A stretch of DNA of 64,000 bases, taken from positions 10,832,539-10,896,538 of the forward strand of contig CM055106.1 in the NCBI GenBank assembly GCA_029204225.1. The letters run 5' to 3'. This DNA comes from Diphasiastrum complanatum (Eukaryota > Streptophyta > Lycopodiopsida > Lycopodiales > Lycopodiaceae). Below, one piece after another: positions 59,700 through 64,000 of the stretch (positions are counted from its first letter, which is position 1; each line of letters opens with the position of its first letter). A model generated the notes under the pieces. The model was not told the DNA's origin. It made no database searches and worked only from the letters and a program-made list of their open reading frames with translations. The position numbers and the translations under genes are program-made.

Positions 59700-60260
59700 A
59701 CTTCGTTCGGATATAGGAGGAGAGTATCTTTCTATTGAATTTCAAGTGTTTTGCAAAGATCACAGTATAAAGAGACAATTTGCAAGCACGGAAACACCTC
59801 AACAAAATGGAGTTGCGAAAAGGAAGAACCAGTCTATCGTGGAAATTGTGAGGAGTATGCTCAAAAGTAAGAATCATCCAAATATGTTTTGGGGAAGCAG
59901 TTAAGACAACGGTTTATCTTTGAATCGAAGTCCTACAAAGCTTGTAGAGAATCGGACTCCAGAGGAAGCTTACACGGGTCGGAAACCTAACATAAGTCAT
60001 TTGCGGGTTTTTAGAAGTATTGCATATTCTCACGTACCTAAGGATTCAAGGAGCAAATTGGATTCAAAGGCAACCAAGTGTTTTTATCTAGGATATAATA
60101 GTCAAGAGAAGGGATGCAAGTGTATGACTTGGAGAGTAAGAAAGTCATCATAAGCAAGGATGTGATCTTTGATGAGAATGGATCTCATAAAGATACAAAG
60201 ATATCTTATCACAAGAAGCAAGATGGAGGGATTCCTATCTTGTGTGACGAGTCATTATAG
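59700..60260 (+). pseudogene. copia integrase C-terminal fragment
   Basis: Plus strand: TETPQQNGVAKRKNQSIVE (the Glu of NGVAERK changed to Lys in the catalytic position), RSPTKLVENRTPEEAYTGRK and SHLRVFRSIAYSHVPKD, FYLGYNSQEKGCKC. It is broken by frameshifts near 59895 and 60110. Confidence 0.78.
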
Positions 60261-60379
60261 GAGCCTGAATCAGCACTTGTACCACCTACACCAATTCAAA
60301 TACCTTTTGACCATGCTTGAGAAAGGAAAAAGGAAGGAGAGATCAAGGACATGGGATACTTATTCACCACCACTTTGAT

Positions 60380-60834
60380 TACTTAACTTCAGGCCCGTCT
60401 CAAATTGGTGTAGCAACCGGCTTGCAATCTTCCATTTTGAAACGCTTCAAAATCTGCTTAATGTACCGTTGTTGGGTAATGAAGATTCCAGCCTTTCCTT
60501 GCAAAAGCTCAAGACCAAGGTAGAAATGCAATTGGCCTAAATTTGATGTATCATAAACTAAAGCAAGATCAGATTTTAAGGCTGCAATATATTGTTCATT
60601 ACTACCCGTAATGATAATATCATCAATATATAGCAAAATGATGATGATAAACTCAGATGTATAATGCATGACATAAAGCGTAGATTCACTAGGACTGTTA
60701 GAAAACCCACGAAAGTACCTTTCAACAGTACCATCGGACTTGTACTTGATCTTACAAACCCATTTACAGCCAATTGCTTTCTTTCCATGTGGAAGATCAA
60801 CAAGAACCCATGTTTGGTTCTTTATGAGTGAGTC
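60380..60834 (-). pseudogene. copia RT with internal deletion
   Basis: Begins YDSLIKNQTWVLVDLPHGKK, GCKWVCKIKYKSDGTVERY, then jumps to FSNSPSESTLYV, skipping about 90 residues. LLYIDDIIITGSN (YIDD active site) and LGQLHFYLGLELLQGK follow, then KRFKMEDCKPVATPI and a stop. The part of the ORF right of 60834 is read from the insertion. Confidence 0.85.
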
Positions 60835-60939
60835 ATACTTGTAGCGCAGGCATCCCAAAGGGAGCCGGGAACCACGACTTAGCTTCCCAGCCTTCCTTGC
60901 CATCCAAACCCACTTGACATACAAGCAGCCAACTCGCCA

Positions 60940-61250
60940 ACAACGATCAGACTTAACCAACTTGAAGTTCCGAAAACCAACATTGAGATCCAACCTGGCG
61001 CCATGCCAGATCAGGGATCCCGATGTGGGTGACTTCCCTCCAAGCAAGCCGCCCGACATACATCAAACTTAACCAACTCGAAGCTTCGTTACAAACGAGT
61101 AACATCCATTCCGAGCAAGCGGTCTGACTTACATCAGACTTAACCAACTGAAAGCTTCGTCACGAGCGCTGGAAGCCAACCTGGCGCCACGCCAGACTGG
61201 ACAGCCATAAACAGGTAACATCCACCCAAGCAAGCCATCCAACTCAGCCG
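60940..61250. repeat. degenerate repeats within the 1.44 kb insertion
   Basis: Phrases such as AACTTAACCAACT-GAAGCTTCGT, GAGTAACATCCA, CCAAGCAAGC and CCAACCTGGCGCCA recur two to three times with roughly 80-100 bp spacing. Confidence 0.6.
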
Positions 61251-61902
61251 ACAGGTTAGAGCCCGTTCCCCAAGAGCTTAACCCATTCACGTTCATGCAA
61301 GGAACACTCAGAACCACAAGCCGCGACAGATATGGAAACAACCAGTTCTTGGACCAAATGGTCCCGAGAGCATACCGCTGGCGCCACGGACCGAATGGTC
61401 CCGACGGCATACCGCTGGCGTCCCGGGATACGACCCTCAGCTATGTGCCAAGTTAAAAATTTTGAAAGCGGCCTTACAACTGGCGCTTTTACCGAACACT
61501 GAAACCCAGAAGGTAATCAGAGTCAGTTTGAGGAAAATCCCACTTTATTGATAAATCTGAGAAGGTTACATTTCAAGTGTGTGACCGACCCTAGTCTCCG
61601 GGGCGCTAGCATGCCAAGGCGAGAGCCATGACAACATTCCAGCAAGGGAGGCTGAGACTTGGTTGGAGCTCGCCCTGAGTCGCAACCCGCACTCCCCTAT
61701 AGTATTGGTGTGATTCGGCACCCCCCCTCATACCAAGCACTCTACCCAAGCTAGGTAAAGCACGTTTTTCTCTCTCTAGGATTTTCTCTTTCTAGAAAGT
61801 CATTTTCTCTCTCTAGATTTTATTGATCCCCGGGCTTCCTTTAATCATGCCTAGATCGTGTGAGGTGATTGCACATCGATCTGAGCTCTCTGGACTTCGC
61901 TA

Positions 61903-62282
61903 GAACCGATCAAAGATTTTCAGCCATAGGAACTTGGCACCGGCTGGATTTTGGTCATAGTGGCGCCGGGAGCGGCGCCGGCGCCGTTGGCGCCGGGAGC
62001 AGCAGGGGCGCTGCTGGCGCCGGGGACATAGCTGGCGCCGATGGCGCCGGAAGTAAAGCTTGTAAAGGTAGCTTTACAACATCCACCCCACCTTTATAAA
62101 ATCTGATGTCCTCATCAGATGTCCTCATCAGAACCGATCAAAGATTTTCAGCCATAGGAACTTGGCGCCGGCTGGATTCTGGTCACAGTGGCGCCGGGAG
62201 CAGCAGGGGCGCTGCTGGCGCCGGGGACATAGCTGGCGCCGATGGCGCCGGAAGTAAAGCTTGTAAAGGTAGCTTTACAACA
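61903..62282. repeat. tandem duplication of the insertion's right end
   Basis: Unit 1 (61903-62081) and unit 2 (62131-62282) both run from GAACCGATCAAAGATTTTC to GGTAGCTTTACAACA. Unit 1 has 27 extra bases of GGCGCC repeats. The 49 bp between them carries the TATA-like box and two copies of GATGTCCTCATCA. Confidence 0.9.
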
Positions 62283-62615
62283 ATACTACTCTTTCATCGC
62301 GTCCTCCCAACATTTTACTCCTCTGGCCTGCTCATAAAAAACAGGTTCTATTGCACTATCCTCAATAGATGTAAGAGCAAAATCAGAAAAATCGGCAAAT
62401 TCTACTGATTTAGATGAGGCACGAGTCTTCCCTTCATAGAAGCGGTTCACTTTGTTATCCTGCAAAGTCTGCAACAGCCATTTAGGGACTGGTTTAGGCT
62501 GTCCAACAGCCTTACTTTGATCAACGCTTTGCTGTCCAAAGTGATCTGAACTGTCAACACTTTGCTGTCCAAAGTGCTCTGAAATTGGACTATGCTGTCC
62601 AAAGTTTTCAACAGG

Positions 62616-63659
62616 TCATTCCTCTTCATAAATCTGCTCCTCTTGATGAATTATGGCCTGTTCGCTTGAAGAACCAGTGGGCTGTCCATTAGAGGATGAT
62701 GGCAGTCCCTCCTCTTCAACATTAGATGGTGATACCAAATCTGAAAACACTTCAACATAGTCATCTTGGGGGATGTCCCCTTTCATGACATGAATGGGCG
62801 CAAGATCATAGGAGTTCTTCTCATCAAAATGAACATCACGACTCACTATGATTTTGTTAGTATCCACATTAAACAATCTATAGCCTTTACTTTCACTACT
62901 ATAGCCCATAAAAATGCATTTTACTCCTTTATCATCTAGTTTGGATCTTAGCTTATCGGGAATAAACGCATAAGTCGTGCAACCAAAAGTGCGAAAGTGA
63001 GAAACCGATGGCTTCTTACCATACCAAACTTCATAAGGAGTCAAAATCTTCAAGGCTTTAGTCGGACACCGATTACTAATGTATGTCGCCGTAATAACCG
63101 CTTCAGCCCAAAACTTGTGGGAAACGCCCTTTGCCTTAAGCATGCAACGAGCCATATTTTTCCTCTCGGCAACACCATTTTGTTGCGATGTGTAAGGTGT
63201 AGTCATTTGATGTAGAATGCCTTTGCTTTGAAGAAACGTGCCGAACGTACTTTTAATGTATTCCCCTCCTCGGTCGGTACGTAGTATCTTCAAAGTATGC
63301 CCAAATCGATTTTCTATCATAGCTAGAAAATCTTTGAAGCGTTGAAAAACTTCAGATTTTGCCTTCATAGGAAAGATCCATGTAAACCTTGAAAAAACAT
63401 CAATAAAAGTAACGAAGTACTTGCATTTACCAATGGATTCGGTCCTCATTGGACCACATACATCACTATGAATTAAGGCAAACTTATCACCAACTTTGAT
63501 AGTCCCATCAATAGGAAAAGGCTTCCGTTGAAACTTACCAAGTATGCATCCCTCGCATACATGTCCTTCGGGATGCTCCATATTTGGAATGCCTTCCACC
63601 ATGTTGAATTTCTTCAACATATTCAAACTTCCAAAATTGAGGTGCCCGTACCTCGCATG
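62616..63659 (-). pseudogene. copia GAG-pre-integrase and integrase (long open frame)
   Basis: The ORF 63626-62616 (336 codons, open to 63659) contains GHVCEGCILGKFQRKPF (zinc finger), FVTFIDVFSRFTWIFPMKAK, LRTDRGGEYIKS and NGVAERKNMARCML, so all three catalytic acidic residues are present. TPYEVWYGKKPSVSHFRTF and IVSRDVHFDEKNSYD follow. It is parted from upstream sequence by TAG at 63660-63662 where related elements have TGG (LWHARYGH). The best-preserved integrase in the window, but the element is disrupted. Confidence 0.88.
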
Positions 63660-63947
63660 CTATAGTTTAGCCAACTCCAATGCATGTGAATTAGTAGCAA
63701 CAAGACCAAAGGATGTCATAGCTTTAGGTTCATAAATATCCAACAAAAACAAACCTCCTCGCAATGTTCTCGAAGCAACAATTAAAAGTGATCTCTTTGG
63801 GTCTTTTATAAGACATTTGTTTTCTTTAAATTCTACAATCAATCCTTGATTCATGATTGTAGAGACCATTGGGAAGAATGAGTGGTATAGATCCAATGCC
63901 TTCAATTGGATAGGAGGTGTTGTCAACACCTTGAACCTTGCTTCCAT
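63660..63947 (-). pseudogene. copia protease end / pre-integrase linker
   Basis: STIMNQGLIVEFKENKCLIK and RGGLFLLDIYEPK match the linker between protease and GAG-pre-integrase. Further upstream (about 63950-63870) the protease sequence is in a different frame, so a deletion and frameshift lie near 63865. The rest continues beyond the window. Confidence 0.7.
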
Positions 63948-64000
63948 CTTTGATTTTCATAAGCTTTGTGAAGACGTCTCTATGGTGAGTCATATGGCGT

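Larger units (their letters stand above)
60840..62282. mobile_element. 1,443 bp TG...CA insertion (probable solo LTR or non-autonomous LTR element)
   Basis: The insert starts TGTAGCGCAGG and ends CTTTACAACA and is flanked by a perfect ATACT duplication (60835-60839 and 62283-62287). It interrupts the copia ORF between WEDAMKE and YDSLIKN. It is much more GC-rich than its surroundings, with about twenty GGCGCC-type motifs. It holds a CT-rich tract with repeated TTTTCTCTCTCTAG (61769-61830) and a TATA-like TTTATAAAA (62092-62100). No significant ORF. TG/CA ends and a 5 bp duplication are what LTR elements leave; whether this is a solo LTR is inference. Confidence 0.8.
60370..64000 (-). mobile_element. 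Ty1/copia element split by a 1.44 kb insertion, continues past the window
   Basis: Reading minus: protease end (about 63950), GAG-pre-integrase, integrase (to about 62640), a linker ending WEDAMKE at about 62290, then RT (60834-60380). The linker and RT are separated by an insertion at 60840-62282 with a 5 bp duplication. The RT has its own internal deletion and ends near 60380 without RNase H. Confidence 0.85.

Noticed and set aside
60835-61410. Long minus ORF 61059-60400 read as one protein
   Set aside because: Its first part is LTR-like insertion sequence; only the part left of 60834 is RT.
61869-62408. Two Gly/Ala-rich plus ORFs in the 1.44 kb insertion
   Set aside because: They translate the duplicated GGCGCC repeats; the second runs across the insertion border into copia sequence.
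1-64000. A new defence or biosynthetic gene cluster
   Set aside because: Apart from the two host genes, every long ORF with a recognisable motif is a decayed retrotransposon part; no co-oriented unknown gene set is present.

Overview
This is a stretch of a land-plant nuclear genome dominated by transposable elements, with two recognisable host genes. The evidence is split genes with GT-AG introns, a plant-type malectin-like/LRR receptor kinase, a plant-type DDT-WHIM chromatin protein, and many decayed Ty1/copia and Ty3/gypsy retrotransposons whose primer-binding sites match plant tRNA ends. Two genes in 64 kb, a 10 kb intron filled with transposons, and nested insertions suggest a large, repeat-rich vascular-plant genome. 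The sequence does not let me name the species; a non-seed vascular plant or gymnosperm is only a guess.

Layout. 1-15 kb: LTR and leader pieces of gypsy-type elements (minus strand), a broken coiled-coil ORF block, a stray copia RT fragment, two head-to-tail copies of a small copia-like unit (7.0-10.35 kb), and a rearranged minus-strand copia element (about 10.6-14.3 kb). 15-17 kb: mostly featureless, with a 202 bp MITE. 17.0-32.4 kb (+): an LRR-RLK of the malectin-like (LRR-I / At1g67720-like) class in 14 visible exons; I could not find its first, signal-peptide exon. Its 10 kb intron holds a tRNA-derived SINE and a 4.57 kb LTR element with a near-perfect 5 bp target-site duplication.

33.6-48.7 kb: a 5'-truncated copia element (-) fused to a decayed gypsy element (+), a region of broken accessory ORFs, a second copy of the intron element's family (42.9-45.95 kb, +), and MITE-like sequences. 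49.2-52.4 kb (-): the C-terminal 660 residues of a DDT-WHIM/WSD protein in 8 visible exons. Its N-terminal exons were not found; upstream lies a mosaic of transposon pieces. 53-64 kb: a copia fragment, scrambled gypsy and copia pieces on both strands, and a copia element (60.37-64 kb, -) split by a 1,443 bp TG...CA insertion with a perfect 5 bp target-site duplication.

The host genes are probably unrelated in function: one is a membrane receptor kinase, the other a likely ISWI-type remodeller subunit. I found no convincing new multi-gene system. The most notable observations are a non-autonomous copia family that keeps gag-protease while its pol has decayed, the GGCGCC-rich LTR-like insertion, the SINE, and the split LRR-RLK intron.
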